NCBI RefSeq assembly: GCF_030758455.1
Contig: NZ_CP132353.1
Coordinates: 2,480,001-2,544,000, forward strand
Reading direction: 5' to 3'
DNA: 64,000 nt
Source: Erwinia pyri
Lineage (GTDB): Bacteria > Pseudomonadota > Gammaproteobacteria > Enterobacterales > Enterobacteriaceae
Made by a program: the position numbers and the translations under genes. Positions 38,956-46,033 of this stretch are shown here, piece after piece; within the stretch, counting starts at the first letter, position 1; every line of letters starts with the position of its first letter. Below the pieces are notes generated by a model. It was not told the origin of the DNA, made no database searches, and was given only the letters and a program-made list of their open reading frames with translations.

Positions 38956-39798
38956 CTAAACATGTTTTTCAAAAGTAAATAAGACCACTCCATAAGATTG
39001 AATATCAGCAGCTGAGCACTCATAACTTATAGAGATATTTGTAAGTCTCAATTTCCCCCCAGGTAATCGCGAGATGTCGAAGACATCATATACACCATCA
39101 ACCGCTACAAGCCAACGTCCACTCCCTAACTCATCCTGAGATTTGTCAATAAGCCATGAATACTTAATACCTTCAATATATTCTGCATCACATAAAGTCG
39201 TACTGAACAGGCTGATATCACCAATCCAGTATCCAGCCTCCTTTAAGCGGCCAGATTCATAACGTAATTTTGGTATTTTTCTTACGACTTGGTTGAAAAA
39301 TTCATTGCTGGTTGACTCACCTTTCCCTGTTGCCAACCATTGTAGAGAAACACCCGTATCAAGTGCGCAAGCCACAACAACGTCACCGGGAAAATAATCT
39401 CGCCGTACCCAGGTGCTTACAGTTCCTGATGAAATATCGAGAAGCTCACATAACTGTTTTTGCAACGTGAAGCCATAAGCATCCATGATTCTGCGAAGCA
39501 CTGGCCTGCCACCATTGGACATGATTTTTTCATAAAGAGCCTTTCCTCTACCAAATGGTTGGGAACCATGAGAACTTGCTTTTGCAAGCTCACCTGAAAC
39601 CAACCATTGCAAATCGGCTCCTGTATCAATGACGCACTTGATTATTGAGTTACCCGGAACATTGTCACGCTGATTCCAACCGCTAATGTTATTGGCGGGG
39701 ATACCTAATGCCAGAGCCAACTCTTTTTGCGTCCTGACCCCGTAAGAAGACATCAATCTTTCAAGCACTTCGGTACTTTTACCCATCTCATCAATCAT
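38956..39798 (-). CDS. P2/186-type CI repressor with duplicated DNA-binding domain
   Basis: The product of about 280 residues has two copies of the phage CI helix-turn-helix domain: first STEVLERLMSSYGV...TGADLQWLVSGE (about 7-70), then GGRPVLRRIMDAYGF...TGVSLQWLATGKGE (about 96-160). The C-terminal domain (SLFSTTLCDAEYIEGIKYSW and ISYECSAADIQSYGVVLF) matches the oligomerisation domain of phage 186 CI from memory. 186 CI itself has one N-terminal domain. ATG at 39798 is preferred; an in-frame ATG at 39828 would add 10 residues. Divergent from cox, as in 186. It may keep the residual element silent and give superinfection immunity. Confidence 0.85.
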   Translation of the reverse strand: MIDEMGKSTEVLERLMSSYGVRTQKELALALGIPANNISGWNQRDNVPGNSIIKCVIDTGADLQWLVSGELAKASSHGSQPFGRGKALYEKIMSNGGRPVLRRIMDAYGFTLQKQLCELLDISSGTVSTWVRRDYFPGDVVVACALDTGVSLQWLATGKGESTSNEFFNQVVRKIPKLRYESGRLKEAGYWIGDISLFSTTLCDAEYIEGIKYSWLIDKSQDELGSGRWLVAVDGVYDVFDISRLPGGKLRLTNISISYECSAADIQSYGVVLFTFEKHV

Positions 39799-39912
39799 AA
39801 AAAACACCACTAGGTGATAAATAATCATTTACTTAATCGTTTTTACGATCCAAAGTGCACTCACACCACATGAAACACTGTAGAATGAAACGATACAAAG
39901 GGATACTGCGAT

Positions 39913-40314
39913 ATGCATACTCAAAATGCAAACAACCAGAACGCATTTGACTTAAACCAATCACCTGAAATGATCGCAAATATTACCTCAGCGCTTATGC
40001 CTGTGCTCAGTGCCGCCGTGAATGCCGCTGTTGAAAAGGCAATGGTACTAAGCACTTCAGCAACGATGTCCAAGGAAGATTTTGCTGCAGCAGACGGGAT
40101 TAGTAAGTCAGTATTAGAAAAATGGATTGCCAATGGCATTGTGTTACTCGCTCCAACTCCTTCAACAACTTACACGCAAAACCGCAAGAATAAGAAAACC
40201 GGTGAGGTTAAGGAAACCACCATGTCCAAGCACGGCAACCCACTAATCAACGTAGCTGCGTGGCGCGAGAAGAATCGCCAACACACTCTTAACTGCCGTT
40301 ACATCAAACCTTAA
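39913..40314 (+). CDS. P2-like Cox family regulatory/excision protein
   Basis: The 133-residue protein fits the phage Cox family: a hydrophobic/Ala-rich N-terminal helix and a helix-turn-helix DNA-binding part (MSKEDFAAADGISKSVLEKW) ending NVAAWREKNRQHTLNCRYIK. Cox represses the lysogenic promoter and acts as excisionase. It starts divergently from cI, so the 114 bases between them should carry the switch promoters and operators. AGGGA precedes the ATG. Confidence 0.75.
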   Translation: MHTQNANNQNAFDLNQSPEMIANITSALMPVLSAAVNAAVEKAMVLSTSATMSKEDFAAADGISKSVLEKWIANGIVLLAPTPSTTYTQNRKNKKTGEVKETTMSKHGNPLINVAAWREKNRQHTLNCRYIKP

Positions 40315-40345
40315 CTTGATTATGCAAGCTCAAGGAATGAACTCC

Positions 40346-40738
40346 ATGTTTGATTTTCAGGTTTCCCAACAATCGCACTATGAAAATGCCTGTCGGGCTT
40401 TTGCCTCCCGCCACAACATCCGTGAGCTGGCCGACAAGGTTGGTATGAATCAGCAGACTTTACGCAACAAACTGAACCCCGATCAGGTGCATCAGCTTAC
40501 TGCGCCAGAAATCGCAATGCTGACCGACGTTACTGAAGATGCCACGCTGATCGATGGCCTGCTGGCGCAGATGAAATGCCTGCCAGCCGTACCAATGAAT
40601 GAAGCCAAAGCAGAACGCATGACGCATTACGTTATGCAGGCAACTGCTGAGCTGGGGAAAGTTGCAGCTGCAGCCGTATCCGGCGAAAGAATGACAGCCT
40701 CACGCACAAGCGCTTTCATGGAAAACGTTAACCAATGA
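40346..40738 (+). CDS. 186-like CII regulatory protein, C-terminally truncated
   Basis: The 130-residue protein starts MFDFQVSQQSHYENACRAFA and follows the 186 CII family (RELADKVGMNQQTLRNKLNPDQVHQL, a helix-turn-helix), which activates establishment transcription of the repressor. From memory 186 CII continues about 35-40 residues further; here it stops at MENVNQ exactly where the lysozyme gene begins (ATGA overlap). The early replication genes and all capsid genes that should intervene are gone, so the end is a deletion junction. Confidence 0.8.
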   Translation: MFDFQVSQQSHYENACRAFASRHNIRELADKVGMNQQTLRNKLNPDQVHQLTAPEIAMLTDVTEDATLIDGLLAQMKCLPAVPMNEAKAERMTHYVMQATAELGKVAAAAVSGERMTASRTSAFMENVNQ

Positions 40739-41244
40739 ACTCCTTCGCTAAGCGCTGCGCCGTGGTTGCGGTGCTGGCCGTCGCAACGATGCTGCCAAAA
40801 TTCCAGACGCTGAAAACCTCCAGTGACGGTCTGGCGCTGATCGCCAATACTGAAGGGTGCCGCACATCGCCTTACCAGTGCAGCGCGGGCGTGTAGACTA
40901 ACGGAGTCGGCCACACCCTGGGCGTTACGCCTGCAAGCCAGGTCAGCGAACGGCAGGCGGCAGTCAATCTGATTGATGATGTGATCCGCGTTGATCGCGG
41001 CATTGCGCAGTGTATGCCAGTGACAATGCCTCAGCAGGTTTATGACGCAACCGTGTCGTTCGGTTTCAACGTCGGCGTGCGGGCCGTCTGTCAGTCCACC
41101 TTTGCCAGGCACATCAACGCCCTTCACTGGCGGGCGGCGTGCAACGAGCTGCGGCGCTGGGTTTACGTGGACGGCAGAGTTAACCGTGGCCTGCAGAACC
41201 GCCGGGCAAACGAGACGGCTTACTGCCTGAAGGGGCTGCAATGA
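40735..41244 (+). pseudogene. Phage lysozyme (GH24-type endolysin) interrupted by an amber codon
   Basis: The frame encodes a phage lysozyme of about 169 residues: an N-terminal signal-anchor-like helix (VVAVLAVATMLP), the catalytic region ALIANTEGCRTSPYQCSAGV then TNGVGHTLGV, and a C-terminal domain ending NETAYCLKGLQ. A TAG at 40894-40896 (codon 54) stands where the family has Trp in the AGVWT motif, a one-base TGG to TAG change. The rest of the frame is intact, so the loss is recent. It overlaps lysB by four bases. Confidence 0.88.
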
Positions 41245-41685
41245 TCCGCTTCCTCATCGTCCTGTCTGCCCTGCTGCTTGCGGGGCTGGGGTCAGCCTGC
41301 TGGCAACTGAACACCACGAAAACGGAGCTGACCAGCGCCCAACGCATTATCGGCACGCTGTCTGCCGGGATTGAAAGCCGGGATAAAGCCATTGCCCGGA
41401 TGAATGACGAGGCAAAAGAGGGGCAGATACGCGAGGCTAAACTGCGGCTGATGCAGGGCCAGGCCAGTCTCTGCCCTTAACCGTGAACTGCAAATACAGA
41501 GAGAAACCGATGCGAGCGAAGACCTTCGCGGCTGGTCTGCTGCTGTCCTGCCTGATGATGTTATCCGACTGCACAGTCGCCCCGCCTTCAGTAGCGCCCG
41601 AGATTATCTGGACTGGTTGTCCACGCGTGACAAGCTGCCCGTTCCCGGCAAACAGCCTGCAGACGCAGGGCGATCTGGCGGCTGA
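41241..41685 (+). pseudogene. P2 LysB-like (inner-membrane spanin type) gene with a frameshift
   Basis: The first frame encodes MIRFLIVLSALLLAG, a membrane anchor, then a helical part (LTSAQRIIGTLSAGIESRDK) and stops at 41480. The +1 frame from about 41464 continues SALNRELQIQRETDASEDLR and VIRLHSRPAFSSARDYLDWL, the usual LysB C-terminus, to TGA at 41685. The combined length (about 147 codons) fits P2 LysB, so one base has been gained (or two lost) near 41440-41475. No slippery heptamer is visible. Confidence 0.75.
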
Positions 41686-41830
41686 TAACCGCCGGTTAGA
41701 GGCTGCGCTTGCATCGTGCGGGCTGCAGATCGAAATCATCAAAGACTGCCAGGAGGAACACGATGTTAAAACCAGCCCAACAGCGAAAGGTACTGACCGA
41801 CTGCGTGCCGCATCTGCAGACCAATCCTGA
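41510..41830 (+). CDS. P2 LysC-like outer-membrane spanin lipoprotein
   Basis: An ORF nested in the lysB region encodes 106 residues beginning MRAKTFAAGLLLSCLMML, with lipobox-like LSDC and a Pro-rich start of the mature part (TVAPPSVAPEIIWTGCP). Nesting of lysC in an alternative frame of lysB is the rule in P2-like phages. It pairs with LysB to disrupt the outer membrane at lysis. The 3' end overlaps gene R. The frame is intact although its partner is broken. Confidence 0.7.
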   Translation: MRAKTFAAGLLLSCLMMLSDCTVAPPSVAPEIIWTGCPRVTSCPFPANSLQTQGDLAADNRRLEAALASCGLQIEIIKDCQEEHDVKTSPTAKGTDRLRAASADQS

Positions 41831-42227
41831 CAGCCTGAATATGTTCGTGGACAGCGGGCGCATTGTCTCAACGCTTGCCGCCTCGCTGTCCTTTGAGGAT
41901 CAGTATCAGCTCAGTCTCGTTATCACCGATTATCCGGGTAACGTCGATTTGCTGATTGTGCCGATACTGGCCTGGCTGCGTGAGAATCAGCCCGACATTA
42001 TGGCAACCGAAGAGAAGCGCAGGACGGACTTCACGCATGAGGTGGATATCATCAGCGACACCCTGATCGATATCAGCATTAAGCTGCAGCTGACTGAGCG
42101 CGTGATTGTGAAGCAGGTTGACGGTGGGCTACATGTTGACCGCGTGCCTGAGCCGCCACTGCCGGATGACGTTTCCCCGCCAACGCAACTTTATCTTTCC
42201 GGCCAGCTTATCAGTGAGTGGCTGTGA
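41763..42227 (+). CDS. P2 gpR-like tail completion protein
   Basis: The 154-residue product (MLKPAQQRKVLTDCVPHLQT, then FEDQYQLSLVITDYPGNVDLL and VPILAWLRENQPD) is the P2 GpR tail completion family, required for stable tail attachment. ATG at 41763 follows AGGAGG; longer upstream reading is rejected. It ends in TGATG shared with gene S. Confidence 0.88.
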   Translation: MLKPAQQRKVLTDCVPHLQTNPDSLNMFVDSGRIVSTLAASLSFEDQYQLSLVITDYPGNVDLLIVPILAWLRENQPDIMATEEKRRTDFTHEVDIISDTLIDISIKLQLTERVIVKQVDGGLHVDRVPEPPLPDDVSPPTQLYLSGQLISEWL

Positions 42228-42676
42228 TGAGTGAGCTACAGGCCTTTGATGACCGACTGTCGGCGCTGATAAATAACCTTTCCCCTCAGCCACGCAAGCA
42301 GATGGCCGCCGCTATTACCAAACGCCTGCGCGCCAGTCAGCAACAGAATATCAAGCGCCAGCAGGCACCGGACGGCACGCCATTCAAGCCCCGAAAGCGT
42401 CAACCACTGCGCAGCAAAAAAGGCCGTGTGAAACGAGAGATGTTTGCCAAACTCCGCACCGCGAAATACCTGAAAGCTAAAGGCAACAGTGATGATGCCG
42501 CCGCACAGTTTGCCGGCAATGTGCAGCGCATGGCCCGCGTGCATCATTGCGGCCTGCGTGACCGGGCAACCAAAGGCGGCAAAGAGGTGCAATACGATGC
42601 GCGCACCCTTTTAGGTTACAGAAATGAAGACTTAAATATGATTGAAGAAATCATATTCACTACTTTATCAAAATAA
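42227..42676 (+). CDS. P2 gpS-like tail completion protein
   Basis: A 149-residue protein (MSELQAFDDRLSALINNL, RKRQPLRSKKGRVKREMFAKLR, YDARTLLGYRNED) matches the phage tail completion protein S/virion morphogenesis family. The last 20 or so codons are AT-rich, matching the adjacent inserted gene rather than the phage late genes, so the 3' end may have been replaced at the insertion boundary while keeping the frame. Confidence 0.85.
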   Translation: MSELQAFDDRLSALINNLSPQPRKQMAAAITKRLRASQQQNIKRQQAPDGTPFKPRKRQPLRSKKGRVKREMFAKLRTAKYLKAKGNSDDAAAQFAGNVQRMARVHHCGLRDRATKGGKEVQYDARTLLGYRNEDLNMIEEIIFTTLSK

Positions 42677-42685
42677 CCATATTAG

Positions 42686-43654
42686 TTAAGAGGTCAAGCT
42701 TAATAAATCCCCACTATGGTTTACAGGGCCATTTGGGTTATCCCAAACAACATATTTCAGAGACAACTGCTCTATTTTATTGATGAAATCCTTAGAGGGA
42801 GAAGGATTGGCTATAACTACCAAACATTGCGGGGGTAAACATGAAAGCATTTCATCTATCTCCACTCTATCGGCGTGCATATAAGAAATACCTATAAAAA
42901 TGCAATAATCAGAATGCGACAAATCATAATGAAACTTATTAATTAATGGTGAAAATGCATGAAAATTATAATATATATTATGCTCAGTTGGCACGATGCA
43001 AAACGGATTATCCCTAACTTGTATTAACTCACCTCCCCTCAATCTTTTTAAGGGCAAATTATTTTTATCCGCCCATAAATCTATTAACGGATATCCTCTT
43101 TTAGGGCCGACAAGCAAAGGAATTGCACTTTCATAGTCACACGAGCCGTGCGGCTTGACAATTAAGAGCTTTTCTGGTCGTTGTGTTGGCAACGAATAAA
43201 ATGGAAATCTCATCTCTTTTATCATAGTTTCAATTAACAAGTCATAATTGAACGAGCTAATAGATGTTATTAAGTTGAGATGACTTTTTATCCATCTAAA
43301 CCAAGGCCATGATTGTTTGATTTTTTTTCTTTGAGCTTTAGAATAATGAGAAAAAGCCAAGCTCAAAAAATGCCTAGCTTCAATCAATAGTTTATATTGG
43401 TCTAAATTTGCTTTTTTACATGCATCCAAGTCAAGAATTAAGTTAAACACCTCGAAATCTAACTTATCACAATGTAAGTATTGAAAACGTTTAAGCATTG
43501 GAAAGCTTTCAATCAACAGCCCCTTCGATGTAGGACATTTCACTTCCCAATAGATCGGAGAGCTAGTGTTAAAATTTTTATGCAAGTCGTGATAATAATT
43601 AAAGTTTATAGAAAATCCATTTCCAATAATTAACGATACTTTCGGGGTAATCAT
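42686..43654 (-). CDS. SIR2-like NAD-binding protein, probable phage-borne defence gene
   Basis: The 322-residue protein has the scattered motifs of SIR2-like domains: VSLIIGNGFS (Gly11-Ser15, the GAGxS loop), SSFNYDLLIE (Asn136-Tyr137-Asp138), VKPHGSCDY (His169) and IFIGISYMHADR (Gly255, Ser257, Asp262) then VVIANPSPS. SIR2-like defence proteins such as ThsA and DSR cleave NAD+ to abort phage infection. The gene is AT-rich, lies between tail genes S and V, and runs opposite to the late operon, the classic setting of a moron. It has no partner or fused sensor domain. Function is inferred; it could be another Rossmann-fold enzyme. Confidence 0.75.
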   Translation of the reverse strand: MITPKVSLIIGNGFSINFNYYHDLHKNFNTSSPIYWEVKCPTSKGLLIESFPMLKRFQYLHCDKLDFEVFNLILDLDACKKANLDQYKLLIEARHFLSLAFSHYSKAQRKKIKQSWPWFRWIKSHLNLITSISSFNYDLLIETMIKEMRFPFYSLPTQRPEKLLIVKPHGSCDYESAIPLLVGPKRGYPLIDLWADKNNLPLKRLRGGELIQVRDNPFCIVPTEHNIYYNFHAFSPLINKFHYDLSHSDYCIFIGISYMHADRVEIDEMLSCLPPQCLVVIANPSPSKDFINKIEQLSLKYVVWDNPNGPVNHSGDLLSLTS

Positions 43655-43776
43655 TATAGTCCCTATTAAAATGAAGAGTTTTTATCTTAGCCTTCGGGTT
43701 ACAATTAGGTGTTGCGGGAATAACCATACAAGAGCAAGTCATCGTTTTATGAAAGAAAATTCAGCACAATAGTATT

Positions 43777-44418
43777 ATGAATATTTCAGAAAATCACTCA
43801 GAAATCCAGCGCCTGCTGCGCAACTTGATTCGGATCGGAACCGTCACCGCCGTTGATTTAGACGGCGGGCTTTGTCGCGTGCAGACCGGCGCCAATGAAA
43901 CTGACTGGCTCAACTGGCTGACATCAAGCGCCGGGGGCGTCAGATTCTGGCGCGCGCCTTCAGTTGGCGAGCAGGTGCTTATTATGTCACTCGGCGATGA
44001 GCTGGATTCCGCCTTTGTACTGACCAGCATTTTTTCCGATGACAACCCGGCGCCCTCAGTCTCGGCGGATGCTGTTCACTATAGCTTCCCTGACGGCGCG
44101 GTTATCGAATATGAACCCAAAACCGGCGCGCTCACTGCCACTGGCATGAAAACTGCTACGGTGCAGGCGTCTGAATCTATCAGCGTGACAACAAAGGTTG
44201 TGCTGGTTACAGCCAGTGAAAAAATCACCCTAGGTTCCCCGGTGGTTGAATGTACTAACCTGCTGAAAACCGCCACGCCCGAAGTTACCCAGGGCGGCAA
44301 AATGACCGGCAGTGTTGAGCACTCCGGCGGCAATTTCAGCTCTAACGGCATTGTAGTCCACAGTCATACGCATGGCGGTGTGCAGCGTGGCAGCAGTAAA
44401 ACGGACGGCCCGCAATGA
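43777..44418 (+). CDS. P2 gpV-like baseplate spike protein
   Basis: The 213-residue product has an N-terminal OB-fold (LIRIGTVTAVDLDGGLCRVQTG, PSVGEQVLIMSLGDE) and a C-terminal beta-helix needle ending in the iron-binding HxH motif (VVHSHTHGGVQRGSS), as in P2 gpV. It forms the membrane-piercing tail spike. It overlaps gene W by four bases (ATGA). Confidence 0.92.
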   Translation: MNISENHSEIQRLLRNLIRIGTVTAVDLDGGLCRVQTGANETDWLNWLTSSAGGVRFWRAPSVGEQVLIMSLGDELDSAFVLTSIFSDDNPAPSVSADAVHYSFPDGAVIEYEPKTGALTATGMKTATVQASESISVTTKVVLVTASEKITLGSPVVECTNLLKTATPEVTQGGKMTGSVEHSGGNFSSNGIVVHSHTHGGVQRGSSKTDGPQ

Positions 44419-44795
44419 GTCGCGCTACCTATACCGGCATGCAGCGTGATACCGGCGAAAGCGTTGATGATCTGGCGCACATCAGTCAGTCGGTGCGTGA
44501 CATTCTCACCACACCGGTTGGCTCAAGGGTAATGCGGCGCACCTATGGCTCGCTTTTATCCGCACTGACTGACCAGCCCAATAATCTCGCGCTGCGCCTG
44601 CAGATAATGTCTGCCTGCTATATGGCGCTGCTGCAGTGGGAGCCGCGTATTGAACTGACCGCAATCAGTTATGAATCCACCTTTGACGGCAAGATGACGG
44701 TTGATATCACCGGCAATTGCAAATGGCAGCTTTTTTCATGTAATTTTAACTTTTATAAGAGTCTACTGGCGGAAGTAAATCTTTGGCTTGTTTGA
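44415..44795 (+). pseudogene. P2 gpW-like baseplate protein, truncated and fused to foreign sequence
   Basis: Codons 1-100 match P2 gpW (TYTGMQRDTGESVDDLAHIS, VRDILTTPVGSRVMRRTYGS, LRLQIMSACYMALLQWEPRI) up to GKMTVDITGN near 44716. After that the frame turns AT-rich and reads CKWQLFSCNFNFYKSLLAEV, unlike gpW, to a stop at 44795. The junction marks a deletion that removed the rest of W and genes J, I, H and onwards. Confidence 0.8.
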
Positions 44796-44991
44796 TTAGT
44801 GCTTCAATAACTTTTAAGGGAGCATCTTCCACGAAACATGAGAAAGTAAACTCTCCAGAGAGATCAGAATAAAAAACTTCCGCAATTATTTGATGCTTTC
44901 CCCCTCCATTTTTCTCTACCTCTAAAAACATCCCGTCTCTGACGACATCACTGCCACGGGTAAAGAGGTATTCCTCATTTCCGATAATCAT
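44746..44991 (-). CDS. Hypothetical 81-residue protein
   Basis: ATG at 44991 follows AAGGA. The product begins MIIGNEEYLFTRGSDVVRDG and has a middle part HQIIAEVFYSDLSGEFTFSC with alternating polar and hydrophobic residues suggestive of beta strands, then a helix (LKVIEALIKQAKDLL). It is small, acidic and soluble. The look and position (orphan, near a degraded mobile element) recall small immunity or antitoxin proteins, but no family is recognised and no toxin is beside it. Its 3' end overlaps the tail of the broken W frame by 50 bases. Confidence 0.55.
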   Translation of the reverse strand: MIIGNEEYLFTRGSDVVRDGMFLEVEKNGGGKHQIIAEVFYSDLSGEFTFSCFVEDAPLKVIEALIKQAKDLLPPVDSYKS

Positions 44992-45089
44992 ATGTTTCCT
45001 TAAATAGTTGTTGTAGCAATGAAGAATTTACTACTTCCCTACAGCCAACTGAGTGCTGGATTCATTTAGCCATTGTTTTTATCTTCTGT

Positions 45090-45224
45090 CATTGGATTCG
45101 TTATGCACACTTCGCCCCTGATCATCTTGAGGAGGCGATCGGCAATAATCCGCTGACTAAAATGGCGCGAATAGATGGCGGCAAATTGGCGGCAGAGGTT
45201 CCTACAGGGGATAAAACGGTATAA
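45090..45224 (+). pseudogene. C-terminal remnant of a phage tyrosine recombinase (integrase)
   Basis: The frame from about 45099 to TAA at 45222-45224 reads RYAHFAPDHLEEAIGNNPLT then KMARIDGGKLAAEV, which matches the very C-terminus of tyrosine integrases, where the Tyr of RYAHxxP is the catalytic residue. No integrase-like sequence continues upstream of about 45090, so over 85 percent of the gene is lost. It ends 57 bases from the right copy of the direct repeat, the usual place for an integrase. Confidence 0.7.
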
Positions 45225-45281
45225 CAGGATGGGTTATAACTGATTGATTTTACTGTAACTGACTGTTTTTAAAAACATAAC

Positions 45282-45295
45282 AAAAAAAGACCGAA
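45282..45295. repeat. Right 14-bp direct repeat (attR-like), 3' end of sdsR
   Basis: AAAAAAAGACCGAA, identical to 36509-36522. It is the terminator end of sdsR, so insertion here would restore a full sRNA gene. Confidence 0.65.
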
Positions 45296-45384
45296 GACGA
45301 TTCCTATCTTCGGTCCAGGGAAATGGCTCCTTATGAGAGCCGTGCGCTAAAAGTTGGCATTTATGCAGGCTATGTCGCCTTGCC
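45282..45384 (-). ncRNA. sdsR: Small RNA SdsR (RyeB)
   Basis: Read on the minus strand the sequence starts GGCAAGGCGACATAGCCTGC, continues through AACTTTTAGCGCACGGCTCT and CATTTCCCTGGACCGAAG, and ends in the stem GACCGAAGA/TCTTCGGTC with a T run. This is the conserved sigma-S-dependent Hfq-binding SdsR of Enterobacterales, about 104 bases in E. coli, which down-regulates targets such as ompD, tolC and mutS. Position before yebY and beyond pphA is the standard one. The antisense RyeA RNA would run on the plus strand across this site, but its ends cannot be set. The first stem bases and T run coincide with the island repeat. Confidence 0.95.
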
Positions 45385-45634
45385 CTTTAAAAGGTAGTAC
45401 AGGCGAAGGGTTTTACCAGCCAGCGGGAAGAGGCGCAGGGGAAAGATGTTAGCTCTGTGATCGTGGCGGCAGAAATGGTTACACTGCCTTGCCAGACGGC
45501 AAAGCAGTGACTGGCATCGGCAGCTGAACAGCCCGATACCTGCAGCAAAACATAAATTACTCTGGAGAGGTGACTCTTTTCACATCAATAACGCCCTGGC
45601 GGGCCGCTAATGCTGCGCAGCACCTGACTGGCTG

Positions 45635-45973
45635 TCAGTCGCATAGCTTCTGCGTGCGTTCCACTATCGGCGTCAGGCTTTTCTTCTGCCCGGGATGCCC
45701 GGCATCATCGCTTTGGATCACGCTGATATCCTCACCTTTGGCCTGACCACTCTTCACCAGCTCAGCAGCAACATCATTAATCGGATATTGCATCAGCGTG
45801 GCTGGGTTGATCACAAACAGCGCGCCGCCTTTGGCACAGGTGAGCATCACCTCTTCACGATTAAATGGCCAGTTATCCTTACCCACTTCAAAGCGGCTGA
45901 CGGTGACAATCTGCGCCGCCAGGGCACTTGTAGAAAAACTCATTGCTAACAGCAGACAAGCCAGTTTTTTCAT
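45635..45973 (-). CDS. yebY: YebY (DUF2511) periplasmic protein
   Basis: The 112-residue protein has a signal peptide (MKKLACLLLAMSFSTSALAA) and the DUF2511 core VSRFEVGKDNWPFNREEVML with a conserved Cys pair (LTCAKGG and QKLCD). In E. coli it forms a copper-related yobA-yebZ-yebY operon. It lies about 60 bases after copD on the same strand. Confidence 0.94.
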   Translation of the reverse strand: MKKLACLLLAMSFSTSALAAQIVTVSRFEVGKDNWPFNREEVMLTCAKGGALFVINPATLMQYPINDVAAELVKSGQAKGEDISVIQSDDAGHPGQKKSLTPIVERTQKLCD

Positions 45974-46033
45974 GGTGTTACGATACCTCTTTAAATAATG
46001 CCTGCCGTTTGCAGGCAGCAGAAATAGTGGGTG

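Noticed and set aside
41440..41480. Programmed frameshift in lysB
   Set aside because: No slippery heptamer or downstream pseudoknot is visible, and the neighbouring lysozyme is also broken, so decay is simpler.
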